Below are positions 1 to 8,518 of a stretch of 64,000 nucleotides of DNA, in pieces. Numbering within the stretch: position 1 is the stretch's first letter; the number at the start of each line of letters is the position of its first letter. Origin of the DNA: SIG299 sp045531955 (GTDB lineage: Bacteria > Bacillota > Clostridia > Lachnospirales > Lachnospiraceae); NCBI GenBank assembly GCA_045531955.1, contig JAZSFC010000023.1, forward strand, positions 1 through 64,000, read 5' to 3'. Below the pieces are notes generated by a model. That model ran no database searches. It was not told the origin of the DNA and saw only the letters and a list, made by a program, of their open reading frames with translations. The translations under genes and the position numbers were made by a program.

Positions 1-1212
1 CAAGTAATATACAAACTCCTCTGAAACGAAAGGAATATCGGAACAGCCAAACATTCCTCTTATAAAAAAGCCTACTTCCATCAGGTTTTCTGCATCAAAA
101 ATCACAAAACCTATTATAATCAAAAACAATACATAAATATGATTCCACCAGCATTTCTTATTCAGATATTTTAATAGCCATAGTTTTTCCATCATAAGTA
201 TGAGTGCAAAATACACACCCCAAAAAACAAAATTCCATGCTGCCCCATGCCAAAAGCCAGTAATCGCCCATACAAGAAACACGTTCCATAACCAGCGAAA
301 TTTCCCTACACGATTTCCCCCAAGCGGAATATAGACATAATCCCGAAACCATGTACCAAGTGACATATGCCAACGTCTCCAGAACTCCGTAATACTTCTG
401 GAAACATACGGATAATCAAAGTTCTCAAGGAAACGGAAGCCAAACATTCTTCCAAGGCCAATCGCCATATCCGAGTAACCGGAGAAGTCAAAATAAATCT
501 GGAATGCAAAGGCTGTAATACCAAGCCAAGCCATAAGTACCGGCACCTCACCTACTCCGCGGGCACTGATCATGTCCCAAAGAAGACCGATATTATTCGC
601 TAATAATACTTTTTTACCTACACCGGTCATAAAACGCATTACGCCCGTTGCAAAGTCATCTAAATTTTCTTTTCTGCCTTCTAACTGCTCAGCTACCGTG
701 TTATACGCAACAATAGGTCCGGCAATTAGCTGCGGGAACAGTGCCACATACGCACCGAAGGAAATGATGTTCTTCTGCGGAAGGGCATCTCCACGGTAAA
801 TATCGATGGTATAGGACATGGTCTGGAAGGTATAGAAAGAAATACCAATCGGCAATGCCAGCTCAAGGAGCGGAATTTCCACACCCGGAATCAGGTTTAG
901 GTTGCCGATGATAAAGTCCGTATACTTAAAAAAGCCAAGCAGGGAAAGATTGATAATCATGGAAGATATCACAAACAGCTTTGCTTTTTTCATTTCACCC
1001 TTTTGCTTGTATTTATATACCAAAAGGCCATGGGTATAGTCTACAACCGTAGAAAATAGCATAATCACCACATACACCGGTTCTCCCCAGGCATAAAAAA
1101 TCAAGCTTGCAATAAATAAAATTGTATTTCTGATTTGCTTTGGTGCTATAAAATATAATAACAGCACTATCGGTAAAAACCGGAACATGAATAAAATACT
1201 ACTGAATACCAT
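1..1212 (-). CDS. MBOAT family membrane O-acyltransferase (AlgI/DltB-like), 3' end outside window
   Basis: The frame opens at an ATG at 1212 behind an AGGTG ribosome site and stays open to the window edge (404 codons), so the C-terminus is missing. It reads as a polytopic membrane protein. Around residues 272-298 it carries WRRWHMSLGTWFRDY followed by IPLGGNR, and around residues 317-327 TGFWHGAAWNF; these contain the conserved Trp/Arg and the invariant His of membrane-bound O-acyltransferases of the AlgI/DltB type. Such proteins move acyl groups across the membrane onto polysaccharide or teichoic acid, usually with an AlgJ/DltD-type partner, which may lie beyond position 1. It starts 11 nt after the anti-sigma-like gene, so it is probably in the same operon as the ECF sigma factor. 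The acceptor polymer is unknown. Confidence 0.9.
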   Translation of the reverse strand, partial: MVFSSILFMFRFLPIVLLLYFIAPKQIRNTILFIASLIFYAWGEPVYVVIMLFSTVVDYTHGLLVYKYKQKGEMKKAKLFVISSMIINLSLLGFFKYTDFIIGNLNLIPGVEIPLLELALPIGISFYTFQTMSYTIDIYRGDALPQKNIISFGAYVALFPQLIAGPIVAYNTVAEQLEGRKENLDDFATGVMRFMTGVGKKVLLANNIGLLWDMISARGVGEVPVLMAWLGITAFAFQIYFDFSGYSDMAIGLGRMFGFRFLENFDYPYVSRSITEFWRRWHMSLGTWFRDYVYIPLGGNRVGKFRWLWNVFLVWAITGFWHGAAWNFVFWGVYFALILMMEKLWLLKYLNKKCWWNHIYVLFLIIIGFVIFDAENLMEVGFFIRGMFGCSDIPFVSEEFVYYL

Positions 1213-1223
1213 ACGCTCACCTG

Positions 1224-1796
1224 TTATTTGATTTCAAAATTTGCCATATCGGTTAATACCAGTTCTGCGCAGCCGTTATGTTCGGAAGTCTCGTTTCCAT
1301 ACTGAGACAAGGCTCCAGTTGCGGTCAATGTTATTCCGACTGCAATTTCTTCACTGATTGGTTCTAACATATCCCAGCGGATACAGACTACACTTCCGTC
1401 CGCATATTCCGGTGCGGATTCATCAAAGACCAGTTGCAACCAGATGCGGTTTTCTTCCGTGTCAATGCGTTCCACAATACCGGTAAATGTCACAGTTTCT
1501 GCCACCGGACCGATACGAAATTGCGCAATACCGCTCGCATCTTCACCAAGTTCGGAAGTCAGTGCAATACCGTAGTCCCCGTTATCCGGCTGCGGAACCT
1601 CACTTGGAATCCGGTTGCTTCCGTTTCCAAGAACCAGAGAACCCACTCCAGCCAATCCAATGCAAACGGCAACCATAGCGGCAATTCTTGTGACCTTTGC
1701 AGTCCAATTCACTTTCATAACCTTTGTTTCTTTTTCTTCTGTATAGACAGCGGCTTTTTCGTAAATGCCCGCAATAAACTCTTCGTTGGATTTCAT
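1224..1796 (-). CDS. Membrane-anchored anti-sigma-like protein paired with ECF sigma factor
   Basis: A 190-residue protein with a short cytoplasmic N-terminus, one membrane segment at about residues 37-57 (AAMVAVCIGLAGVGSLVLG) and an extracytoplasmic C-terminal domain of beta-rich character. The N-terminal FIAGIYEKAA segment before the membrane span resembles the short sigma-binding tails of Clostridia anti-sigma factors, but no zinc-binding ZAS motif is visible. It begins 26 nt after the sigma gene stop, the usual arrangement for a sigma/anti-sigma pair. I assign the role from context and topology rather than from a recognised domain. It probably holds the sigma factor until an envelope signal releases it. 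Confidence 0.65.
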   Translation of the reverse strand: MKSNEEFIAGIYEKAAVYTEEKETKVMKVNWTAKVTRIAAMVAVCIGLAGVGSLVLGNGSNRIPSEVPQPDNGDYGIALTSELGEDASGIAQFRIGPVAETVTFTGIVERIDTEENRIWLQLVFDESAPEYADGSVVCIRWDMLEPISEEIAVGITLTATGALSQYGNETSEHNGCAELVLTDMANFEIK

Positions 1797-1822
1797 ATTT
1801 CACACTCTCTAAAGCATATGCT

Positions 1823-2371
1823 TTATTCCAATTTACTTTGCAATTTCAGCAGCAGTGCCTTTCTTGCCCGATGAGCAAGCACTTTGGCCTGGGGTTCTGT
1901 TTTTCCCATAACCTTTGCTGCTTCTTTTAATTTCATTCCCTCTAATTCTGTTAATACCAAAATCCGCTGGTACTCTTCTTTTAACCCGTCCAGCGCCCGG
2001 TACAATTCTTCTTTTCCTTCCTGTTCCAGCATATGAAGTTCAGGACTGTCGGAACCGGGCATGGCGGTTTCTTCTTCCTGATGAAAATCGGTCAGAACCT
2101 CCCGCTGACTCTTTCTCACATAATCCACTGCCTTATGATGACCAATGGTATACAGGTAGGTTTTAAAAGAAGCCTTGCCCGGCACAAAACGTTCTTTGTG
2201 GACATATACTTCCACAAAAGCATCCTGTGCCAGGTCTTCGGCAATTGTTATGTTTTTAATTATTTTATTCAAATAGTAGATTAGTCCGTCCTTATAGCGG
2301 ATAACCAGATGTTCAAAACCTGTGTTATCCCCCGCAAGAAATACGGAATAGTCCTTTTCGTCTTCTGACAT
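1823..2371 (-). CDS. RNA polymerase ECF-type sigma-70 factor
   Basis: A 182-residue protein with sigma region 2 at about residues 20-85 (IAEDLAQDAFVEVYVHKERF is the typical -10-recognition helix) and region 4 at about 125-178 (GMKLKEAAKVMGKTEPQAKV, the -35-binding helix-turn-helix). There are no sigma-1 or sigma-3 regions, which is the ECF layout. Start ATG at 2371 has a GGAGG site. It leads an apparent operon of sigma, membrane anti-sigma and MBOAT acyltransferase, which suggests control of a cell-envelope modification. I could not identify a confident ECF-type promoter upstream. Confidence 0.93.
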   Translation of the reverse strand: MSEDEKDYSVFLAGDNTGFEHLVIRYKDGLIYYLNKIIKNITIAEDLAQDAFVEVYVHKERFVPGKASFKTYLYTIGHHKAVDYVRKSQREVLTDFHQEEETAMPGSDSPELHMLEQEGKEELYRALDGLKEEYQRILVLTELEGMKLKEAAKVMGKTEPQAKVLAHRARKALLLKLQSKLE

Positions 2372-2473
2372 GGCGGTCCTCCGTCAAATTGTGATGCAAG
2401 TTCATAGTCCGTTAACTTATATCATATCATATTCCGACAGAAAACCGCAAGTGGGCATATCTGGCTACAAGGC

Positions 2474-3634
2474 TTATTCCCAAATACCAAGGTAGCTCTG
2501 AAGAGCGTAGATTGCATTCATGTTCATGTTTTCATAATACTGAACAAGTTCCTCGTCTGTGTAAATACCCCATTCTTCCGGATTATCTACTGCACCGCCG
2601 AGAATAGAGAAGCACACAAAGTCACCAACCTGAGCTACTGCTGCAGTTTTTACTCTTGCCTCATTCATCGGATACTGGAAGGATTCTTCAACTAAAAAAG
2701 TCTTGTATGCCTGAAGTGCCTTTAAAACGTTTTCTGCATTTCCTTCGGAAGGGTCAACTAAAATTAAAGTATCTGCATTGGCAGAAATCATCGGAACTTC
2801 GATAATGATTTCATCTACCCAGGCTGCATCGATTTTTAAAGTATCTGCAAGATAAGTGCCAAGATAAGCCTCATCATCCTGTACTTTTACATTTGGATAG
2901 TAAGTGTTACCATACCATTTTACGATTTCGTTACGCATCTTATCCAGTTCGGACCATGGCTCTACCACCATTTCACCGCTGATAACCGCTGCAACAATTT
3001 CCTTTGCCATATGATTTGCATCCTTATATGCCTGAATTTCTGCTGCTGCATCTTCAAACATTACATCTCCTACTGTACCGGTAAAAATCATATAGCAAAC
3101 GTAATCTCCAAGAACATCTACACTGGCAGCCTGCAGCTTTGGCAGATTTGCCGGATACTGATGTGCATCTGTAATCTGTGTTTCGCTAAAATTATTTAAT
3201 GCATTCTGTACATTCTCCAAATTGCCTTCTGTCGGATGAATAATAATGAACTTATCCACGCCAAAGGACATTCCCGGAACTTCTACATATGCCACATCAT
3301 ACCAGGAAGCATCCAGACCAAGAAGATCCTTCATGTAATATTCATCTTCCTGCACCTGCATATCCGGAAGGTATGCCGGACCATAGGTTTCCTTTAATGC
3401 CTGCACAATGTTCTGTATCATCTGGTTGTGGTCTACCGTTGCTTCCGGTGCTTCTGTCGGAGCCGGTGTGGACGGGCCGTCGCCTCTTTCATCGGAGGAA
3501 GGTGCCTCTGTCGGAGCCACGGTTACGGTAGGTGTAGGCGTTGTGTCTTCATTCTTATTTTTGTTTCCGCATGCAGCCAGCATGGATACTGCGGCAAGCA
3601 TTGCTACTGTAGTTACTAAATACTTCTTTTTCAT
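2474..3634 (-). CDS. Lipoprotein with two tandem DUF4358 domains
   Basis: A 386-residue protein with an N-terminal signal peptide ending in a lipobox (MLAAC, Cys at about residue 22), a Thr/Pro/Glu-rich linker (about residues 30-70), then two homologous halves of about 150 residues. Each half has the same order: an amphipathic helix, a D-E-x-Y/x-L-Y/T-L-L element, D-A-S/A-W-x-x-x, then P-M/G-x-S-x-x-x-D-x-x-I-x-x-x-P-x-E-G-N. This is the DUF4358 pattern, a Bacillota family of unknown function, normally present once per protein. The gene has its own AAGGAG ribosome site and stands alone. A surface-exposed lipoprotein is clear; the function is not. Confidence 0.8.
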   Translation of the reverse strand: MKKKYLVTTVAMLAAVSMLAACGNKNKNEDTTPTPTVTVAPTEAPSSDERGDGPSTPAPTEAPEATVDHNQMIQNIVQALKETYGPAYLPDMQVQEDEYYMKDLLGLDASWYDVAYVEVPGMSFGVDKFIIIHPTEGNLENVQNALNNFSETQITDAHQYPANLPKLQAASVDVLGDYVCYMIFTGTVGDVMFEDAAAEIQAYKDANHMAKEIVAAVISGEMVVEPWSELDKMRNEIVKWYGNTYYPNVKVQDDEAYLGTYLADTLKIDAAWVDEIIIEVPMISANADTLILVDPSEGNAENVLKALQAYKTFLVEESFQYPMNEARVKTAAVAQVGDFVCFSILGGAVDNPEEWGIYTDEELVQYYENMNMNAIYALQSYLGIWE

Positions 3635-3765
3635 GTTTTTTATCTCCTTTTTCTTTGCGAAATGTAATTTCTGTTTTTATTGCTTACACCCTTTATTCGC
3701 ATAAAACAAAAAAAGGTTACACTTATTTTTTAAATTTTTTTAACTTGATTGCTCCTCTGAAAAAA

Positions 3766-3805
3766 AAGCATAAAAAGAGCGATACAGCATCCTGTACCGC
3801 TCTTT
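3766..3805 (-). terminator. Rho-independent terminator after the VanZ-like gene
   Basis: A 14-bp stem with one mismatch (3774-3787 with 3792-3805, AAAGAGC arm) and a CATC loop. On the minus strand it is followed by an uneven T-rich run. It lies 3 bp past the VanZ-like stop codon. Confidence 0.8.
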
Positions 3806-3808
3806 ATA

Positions 3809-4687
3809 CTAAATCTTTCTTCCGTAATAATCCCGTTCTACTTCACTGCCGTCAAAATTCTTTCCGGTTGTTTTTTGGAACACCACATTAAAAATCACAA
3901 ACAGCAGCATACCGAACATTCCTCCGAGAAATGCAAAAATCACATCGTCCGCATCACAGGAATGATATTTCAGCAGATACTGTAACAGTTCTACAATAAC
4001 CGGCAGAACCAATACCAGTCCCAGCCGCAGCATACTGTGCAGCTTTCTTCCCACCATAGCAATGAAAAAGCCATACGGCAGGAACAACAGAATTCTTTCC
4101 AGCAGATACTGTAATAACCGTTGTACCGGAACTGTTTCGGAAATAATTCCGTCAATATATGCCGCAAAGCTTGCAAACGGAATCATTTGAAGCGTTACCT
4201 CCTGCTCCGGAATGCGACAATATACCATAAACCAGTAAATCAGAATTCCAAAGTAAACCAAATAAAAGAAAATTGCTGCCTTTTTATAAAATGCGGAAAA
4301 TTGCGGCAATACCGTACTTCCTTCTGCCCAGGTAAACAGGCAGGCATACACCACCGGAACCAGCCAGGCCAGCAAACAACCAACTAACACCGCTGTGCTC
4401 TGAGGCAGCCACTCTCCTTTCAACTGCGGAATAAGCAAACCTGCTCCTCCTGATATAATACACGGTATTAAAAGGAACGGAAATAATTCTCCCAGTTCAC
4501 CGGTAATAAAGTGAACCAATATTCCCCCAAGCAGAATTCCCAAGCCGGAAAGTAACAAGGCAACCCAATTACCATCCATAACGACGTATAAGACAAGCTG
4601 TAATATACTCACCAGTAAACTGACTGTAACAACCCATGTGGTTTTACTTTCTTCTATTTGATTACCAAGTACATTCCTTCGATTCAT
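3809..4687 (-). CDS. VanZ-like family membrane protein
   Basis: A 292-residue integral membrane protein with about eight hydrophobic segments. The C-terminal third (about residues 190-275) has the VanZ order: RILLFLPYGFF, then LPVIVELLQYLLKYHSCDADD, then a Gly-rich helix (FAFLGGMFGMLL). The acidic C-D-A-D-D before the last helix is the family's typical polar cluster. The N-terminal half adds extra helices not present in the short VanZ proteins. VanZ homologues are linked to low-level teicoplanin resistance and to membrane or teichoic acid physiology, but the biochemical role is unknown. It is followed by its own terminator and is probably monocistronic. Confidence 0.7.
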   Translation of the reverse strand: MNRRNVLGNQIEESKTTWVVTVSLLVSILQLVLYVVMDGNWVALLLSGLGILLGGILVHFITGELGELFPFLLIPCIISGGAGLLIPQLKGEWLPQSTAVLVGCLLAWLVPVVYACLFTWAEGSTVLPQFSAFYKKAAIFFYLVYFGILIYWFMVYCRIPEQEVTLQMIPFASFAAYIDGIISETVPVQRLLQYLLERILLFLPYGFFIAMVGRKLHSMLRLGLVLVLPVIVELLQYLLKYHSCDADDVIFAFLGGMFGMLLFVIFNVVFQKTTGKNFDGSEVERDYYGRKI

Positions 4688-4809
4688 TTCTACTCCGTTT
4701 CTTTCTTCCCTGACAGAACATTCTGTTCAAAGAAATTCCATCAAATTAACCGGTACATCATTATCATACCGAATAGGCGCGTGTCTGTCAACCGTTATAG
4801 CAGTATTCC

Positions 4810-5406
4810 TTATTTATCAAAAGCAGGATTAATCGCATAGAAGTTTCTGGAATCCAATCTTTCCTGCACACTGCGGAGAGCCTCACCGAATCTTTGATAG
4901 TGTACCAATTCCCGTTCTCTTAAGAATCGGATTGGATCACACACCTCCGGATCTTTCACCAGACGCAGAATATTATCATAAGTAGTTCTTGCCTTCTGCT
5001 CTGCTGCCAAATCCTCATGCAAATCGGTAATCGGGTCGCCCTTGGATTGGATATAGGCCGCTGTCCATGGTTCACCGGTTGCACTGGCCGGATAAATACC
5101 AACGGTATGGTCTACATAATAATTGGCAAACGGAGTGCCCTCAATCTGCTCTGCTGTTAAATTTCTGGTCAGCTGATGCACAATTGCAGAAATGATCTCT
5201 TCATGAGCCATTTCCTCGGTTCCGATGTCCGTTAATAAACCTGCTACATTGCTGTACGGCATGGAATATCTCTGGGAAATATATCTCGTTGCTGCACCTT
5301 TTTCACCATCCGGGCCGCCAAGCTGGGTCATAATCACCATGGCAAGCTTTGGATTGGTGGTGGTAATGTTTACCGGATACTGTAATCTTTTTTCATAACT
5401 CCACAT
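4810..5406 (-). CDS. cotJC: Spore coat protein CotJC (manganese-catalase-like)
   Basis: A 198-residue ferritin-like four-helix protein of the manganese-catalase family, full length for CotJC. It opens with the characteristic MWSYEKRLQYPVNI. Metal-ligand Glu/His positions are visible in EEMAHEEI (about residues 66-73) and RERELVHYQRF (about 164-174), with a third Glu in DLAAEQKARTTYDNI. Start ATG at 5406 follows a perfect AAAGGAGG site. It is the last gene of cotJA-cotJB-cotJC, with 15 nt between cotJB and cotJC. In Bacillus these genes are made in the mother cell and the products are inner coat components. Its presence says the organism, or its recent ancestor, forms spores. Confidence 0.96.
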   Translation of the reverse strand: MWSYEKRLQYPVNITTTNPKLAMVIMTQLGGPDGEKGAATRYISQRYSMPYSNVAGLLTDIGTEEMAHEEIISAIVHQLTRNLTAEQIEGTPFANYYVDHTVGIYPASATGEPWTAAYIQSKGDPITDLHEDLAAEQKARTTYDNILRLVKDPEVCDPIRFLRERELVHYQRFGEALRSVQERLDSRNFYAINPAFDK

Positions 5407-5421
5407 AGTTCACTACCTCCT

Positions 5422-5685
5422 TTAATAATTCTGCCATGGCCATGGACCGTTTGCCCATTTCCAGTTGTCACAGCCGGATTCCACATTACCGTACATGGTA
5501 AGAGGACCAAACTGTGCTTCATAAGCATCTACCGCTGCTCTGCGTTGTTCCTGAAGCTCGTCAAAATAAACCAATGCTTCCTTGCAGTCCGGATGTGTAT
5601 CCAGGTACAACCGAAGCTCATCCATAGTAAAACTGATTTCAGCAATTCTCATCATAAGAGGATGTTTACATAAAACTACCGGCAT
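5422..5685 (-). CDS. cotJB: Spore coat protein CotJB
   Basis: An 87-residue helical protein with the CotJB features: MRIAEISFTMDELRLYLDTH near the N-terminus, D-C-x-E-A-L-x-Y-F in the middle, and a C-terminal segment with G-P-L-T and a Trp-rich end (NWKWANGPWPW). It sits between cotJA and cotJC; the start is 2 nt past the cotJA stop, so translation is probably coupled. It is a small spore-coat component needed together with CotJC. Expression is expected in the mother cell, but I could not pick out a SigE/SigK promoter with confidence. Confidence 0.93.
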   Translation of the reverse strand: MPVVLCKHPLMMRIAEISFTMDELRLYLDTHPDCKEALVYFDELQEQRRAAVDAYEAQFGPLTMYGNVESGCDNWKWANGPWPWQNY

Positions 5686-5687
5686 AC

Positions 5688-6011
5688 CTAATTACATCTC
5701 CTTCCTGCAAAATCCAAATCCAATTCCCGAAACATGGTACCGTTTCTCATTGCCTGCTGTAACGGATAAATGTTACCATAGCTTTGCCAAGGCACATACG
5801 CCATGGCAATCGGATAATTACTCAGCGTAGTTTCTTTGTTACAGCCCACATCCGCACAGTTGCCTAGAATGACGTTACCTACAACCGTATCATTACAGCA
5901 TCCGGTTGCCTGAACCGGCACTGCATTACCGCAAGGAGAGACCCCGATTACATTCACAGGTCTTACAGACTGTCTGCCGGAGCAGCAGTTATTCTGTCTA
6001 TTTACATTCAT
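5688..6011 (-). CDS. cotJA: Spore coat associated protein CotJA
   Basis: A 107-residue protein whose C-terminal part carries the CotJA signature: AMAYVPWQSYGNIY, a short helix, then NGTMFRELDLDFAG. The N-terminal 60 residues are Cys-, Gly- and Asn-rich (NCCSG, TGCCNDT, GNCADVGCN), longer than minimal CotJA proteins and possibly cross-linked in the coat. I start at 6011, not at the in-frame ATG at 6044, because 6011 is preceded by GGAAGG with a 7-nt spacer whereas 6044 has no ribosome site. It is the first gene of cotJABC. Confidence 0.9.
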   Translation of the reverse strand: MNVNRQNNCCSGRQSVRPVNVIGVSPCGNAVPVQATGCCNDTVVGNVILGNCADVGCNKETTLSNYPIAMAYVPWQSYGNIYPLQQAMRNGTMFRELDLDFAGRRCN

Positions 6012-6082
6012 AAAAAAACCTTCCTGTTCATAAAATGTTATCACTACATTCTATGAGCAGAATGGCATTTGGTGCCTTTTGG

Positions 6083-8503
6083 CTATTCATTTTTTCTCCA
6101 GAACTCTTGCAGGGCGGCTTTCATGGAAACAGCGTTTACCGTTTCAAACGGGAACCATTCCCGAGGAAACAGATTCTGATATGCTCCCGTCAAAAAACGT
6201 TCATCCAGAAGAAGTACTGCACCTGTATCCTCTGTAGTACGGATTACACGACCTGCAGATTGCATGACCTTATTCATTCCCGGGTATAAATAGGCATAAT
6301 CAAATCCTCTTCCGTTTTTTTCATCAAAGTAAAATCGGAATAATTCTTTTTCATCACATACCATAGGCAGACCGGTACCTACTACTACTGTACCGATAAG
6401 ACGGTCATTTTTCAAATCTATTCCTTCTCCGAAAATTCCTCCCATCACACAAAAGCCTACCGTACTTTTTTCCGGCTGTTCGGTAAAGGCAGCCAAAAAC
6501 TGTTCCTTTTCTTTTTCCGTCATACCGGTCTTTTGTACATATAAATGCACTGTTGCTGATTTGTCGAACAACATAGTTCCATCTTCCGACAGTTCGCCCT
6601 GCTTCCAGCCAAGGATTTCCTCTGTCAGACCCACAGTCTGCTCCATCATCTGGTACGAAGGGAAAAACACAAAATAATTACCGGTTTTTGCAGATACAAA
6701 ATAATCCAGATATAATGCGATTTTTTCATATTCACTTCTGGTACGGCGGGTATATTTGGTACTGACATCCCGTCCGACCATAAGCAGACGTTTTTCTGCA
6801 TCAAAAGGAGACGGCACATAAATGGCGTAATCCTCTTCACTTCCTCCCAGCTGCTCCTTATAATAGCTAATCGGAAGCAATGTTGCTGAAAACAAAACTG
6901 CTGCCCTTCCTTTGGCCATACGTTCCTTTAACTGCTTTGCAGGCTCCATGCATAAAAGCTTGATGCGGAAATCCCCACCTTCTGTATAATCGGTATATAT
7001 CCGGTACTCGTCCCCCATAACTTCATAAACGGACACAAACTGCCGCAGTGCAAAATACAAATCAAGAACCGCTTCCTTGGCTTCTGCATCCAGCACATTG
7101 TCTGCTAAAAAATCTTCATATTCGGCAGAAAGACGCATCAACGGAATAACAAAATCGCCCACATTGTCCCATACCTGAAAGGATTCACACTCCCGTTTTA
7201 ACCGGAGTAATGCCGTGTTACAGGCATCCAGGTACTTTTCCATTTTTTTGCTCTTGCCTTTGATAAGCCGTTTTACCAGCAGAAAATTTTCTTTCACCAG
7301 TTCGGCGCTGTACATTTCCCTGGCACGTTCCACCAGATTATGAGCTTCATCAATCAGGAAAATAAAATCATGCTTTTTTTCCTCCGCAAAAAAGCGCTTA
7401 AGCGCCACTGTAGGGTCAAACACATAGTTATAATCACAAACAACCGCATCTGCCCAGGTGGACACGTCCAGACACATTTCAAAAGGACATACCCTGTGCT
7501 TTGCAGCGTACTGCTCTATTAATTCCCTGGTAATGGTTTCTTCACTTGTCAGCATATCAAAAACCGCATCATTTACCCGGTCCAAATGTCCTTTTGCCCG
7601 TTCACAACTGCCGGGATTACATTCCGGTTTATCTAAAATACAAATTTTTTCTTTGGATGTAATGGTAACAAACCGGAAGCTGACTCCCTGCTTGGAAAGC
7701 ATACTAAAGGTATCCTCTGCTACCGTTCTGGCAATGGTCTTTGCCGTTAAATAAAACAACTTGGAGGACAAACCTTCTCCCATGGCCTTTACCGCCGGAA
7801 ATATGGTGGATATCGTTTTGCCTACACCGGTCGGAGCTTCCACAAACAACTTCTTCTCCCGTAAAATACTTTTATATACTCCCGTAACAAAGTCCTTTTG
7901 TCCCGGCCGGTATTCAAACGGAAACTGAAGCCTTTTAATGCTTTCGTTTCTCTTTTGGGTCCAGTTCATTTGCCAAAACAGCCACTTGGAGTATTCTTTC
8001 ACAAGACCGTAAAACCATTCTTCCAGTTCTGCTTTCGTAAAAATTTCTTCAAAACGTTTTACTGCCTCTGTTTCAATATTCACATAAGTCATCTGCACCC
8101 CAATGGATTCCAGTTCATGCTGCGCAGCATAAATATAAGCATAGCACTTTGCCTGAGCCTGATGCACCGGTATAGGTTCTGCAATATGGGATAAATCAAG
8201 ATACATGCTTTTGATTTCGTCAATAAGGATGTCATTTTCAGTTTCATTCCTGTTCCAGATGCCGTCTGCCCTGCCCTCCACAGTAAGCAACAACTCTTTT
8301 TCCTCCTCTGACAGTGGAATCTCTATTTTTAGTGAGACCTCTGCTTCATAGCCTGACGGCATGGATTTTTGGATTTTCCTATGAATCCTGCTTCCTTCCT
8401 GCATAGCATCCGGGTCTTTATATCCTCTTGTATTGTCTATATCTCCGGAGCGCAAAATAAATTCCACCAGGTTGCGTACGGAAACCGTTACCTGCTCTGC
8501 CAT
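6083..8503 (-). CDS. DinG/XPD-family helicase with N-terminal PD-(D/E)XK nuclease-like domain
   Basis: An 806-residue protein with two parts. Residues about 1-180 look like a Cas4/RecB-type nuclease: VEGRADGIW (Asp near 80), LIDEIKSM (D-E-x-K near 95) and HQAQAKCYAYIYA, the Q-x3-Y motif. Residues about 195-806 are a superfamily 2 helicase of the DinG/XPD group: Walker A EAPTGVGKT at about 222-230, four cysteines for an iron-sulfur cluster (CILDKPECNPGSC and CPFEMC), LIDEAHNL (DEAH box), SATLLP, and the C-terminal QSAGRVIRT arginine finger. The ATG at 8503 (GGAG site 6 nt away) is preferred over the upstream TTG at 8515. It starts 15 nt after the dinB stop and is likely in the LexA-box operon. 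Inferred role: repair of damaged DNA or structured intermediates. Confidence 0.92.
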   Translation of the reverse strand: MAEQVTVSVRNLVEFILRSGDIDNTRGYKDPDAMQEGSRIHRKIQKSMPSGYEAEVSLKIEIPLSEEEKELLLTVEGRADGIWNRNETENDILIDEIKSMYLDLSHIAEPIPVHQAQAKCYAYIYAAQHELESIGVQMTYVNIETEAVKRFEEIFTKAELEEWFYGLVKEYSKWLFWQMNWTQKRNESIKRLQFPFEYRPGQKDFVTGVYKSILREKKLFVEAPTGVGKTISTIFPAVKAMGEGLSSKLFYLTAKTIARTVAEDTFSMLSKQGVSFRFVTITSKEKICILDKPECNPGSCERAKGHLDRVNDAVFDMLTSEETITRELIEQYAAKHRVCPFEMCLDVSTWADAVVCDYNYVFDPTVALKRFFAEEKKHDFIFLIDEAHNLVERAREMYSAELVKENFLLVKRLIKGKSKKMEKYLDACNTALLRLKRECESFQVWDNVGDFVIPLMRLSAEYEDFLADNVLDAEAKEAVLDLYFALRQFVSVYEVMGDEYRIYTDYTEGGDFRIKLLCMEPAKQLKERMAKGRAAVLFSATLLPISYYKEQLGGSEEDYAIYVPSPFDAEKRLLMVGRDVSTKYTRRTRSEYEKIALYLDYFVSAKTGNYFVFFPSYQMMEQTVGLTEEILGWKQGELSEDGTMLFDKSATVHLYVQKTGMTEKEKEQFLAAFTEQPEKSTVGFCVMGGIFGEGIDLKNDRLIGTVVVGTGLPMVCDEKELFRFYFDEKNGRGFDYAYLYPGMNKVMQSAGRVIRTTEDTGAVLLLDERFLTGAYQNLFPREWFPFETVNAVSMKAALQEFWRKNE

Positions 8504-8518
8504 TTTCTTCTCCAATTC

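Noticed and set aside
5688..6044. Longer CotJA starting at 6044
   Set aside because: No ribosome site precedes 6044, whereas 6011 has GGAAGG at good spacing.
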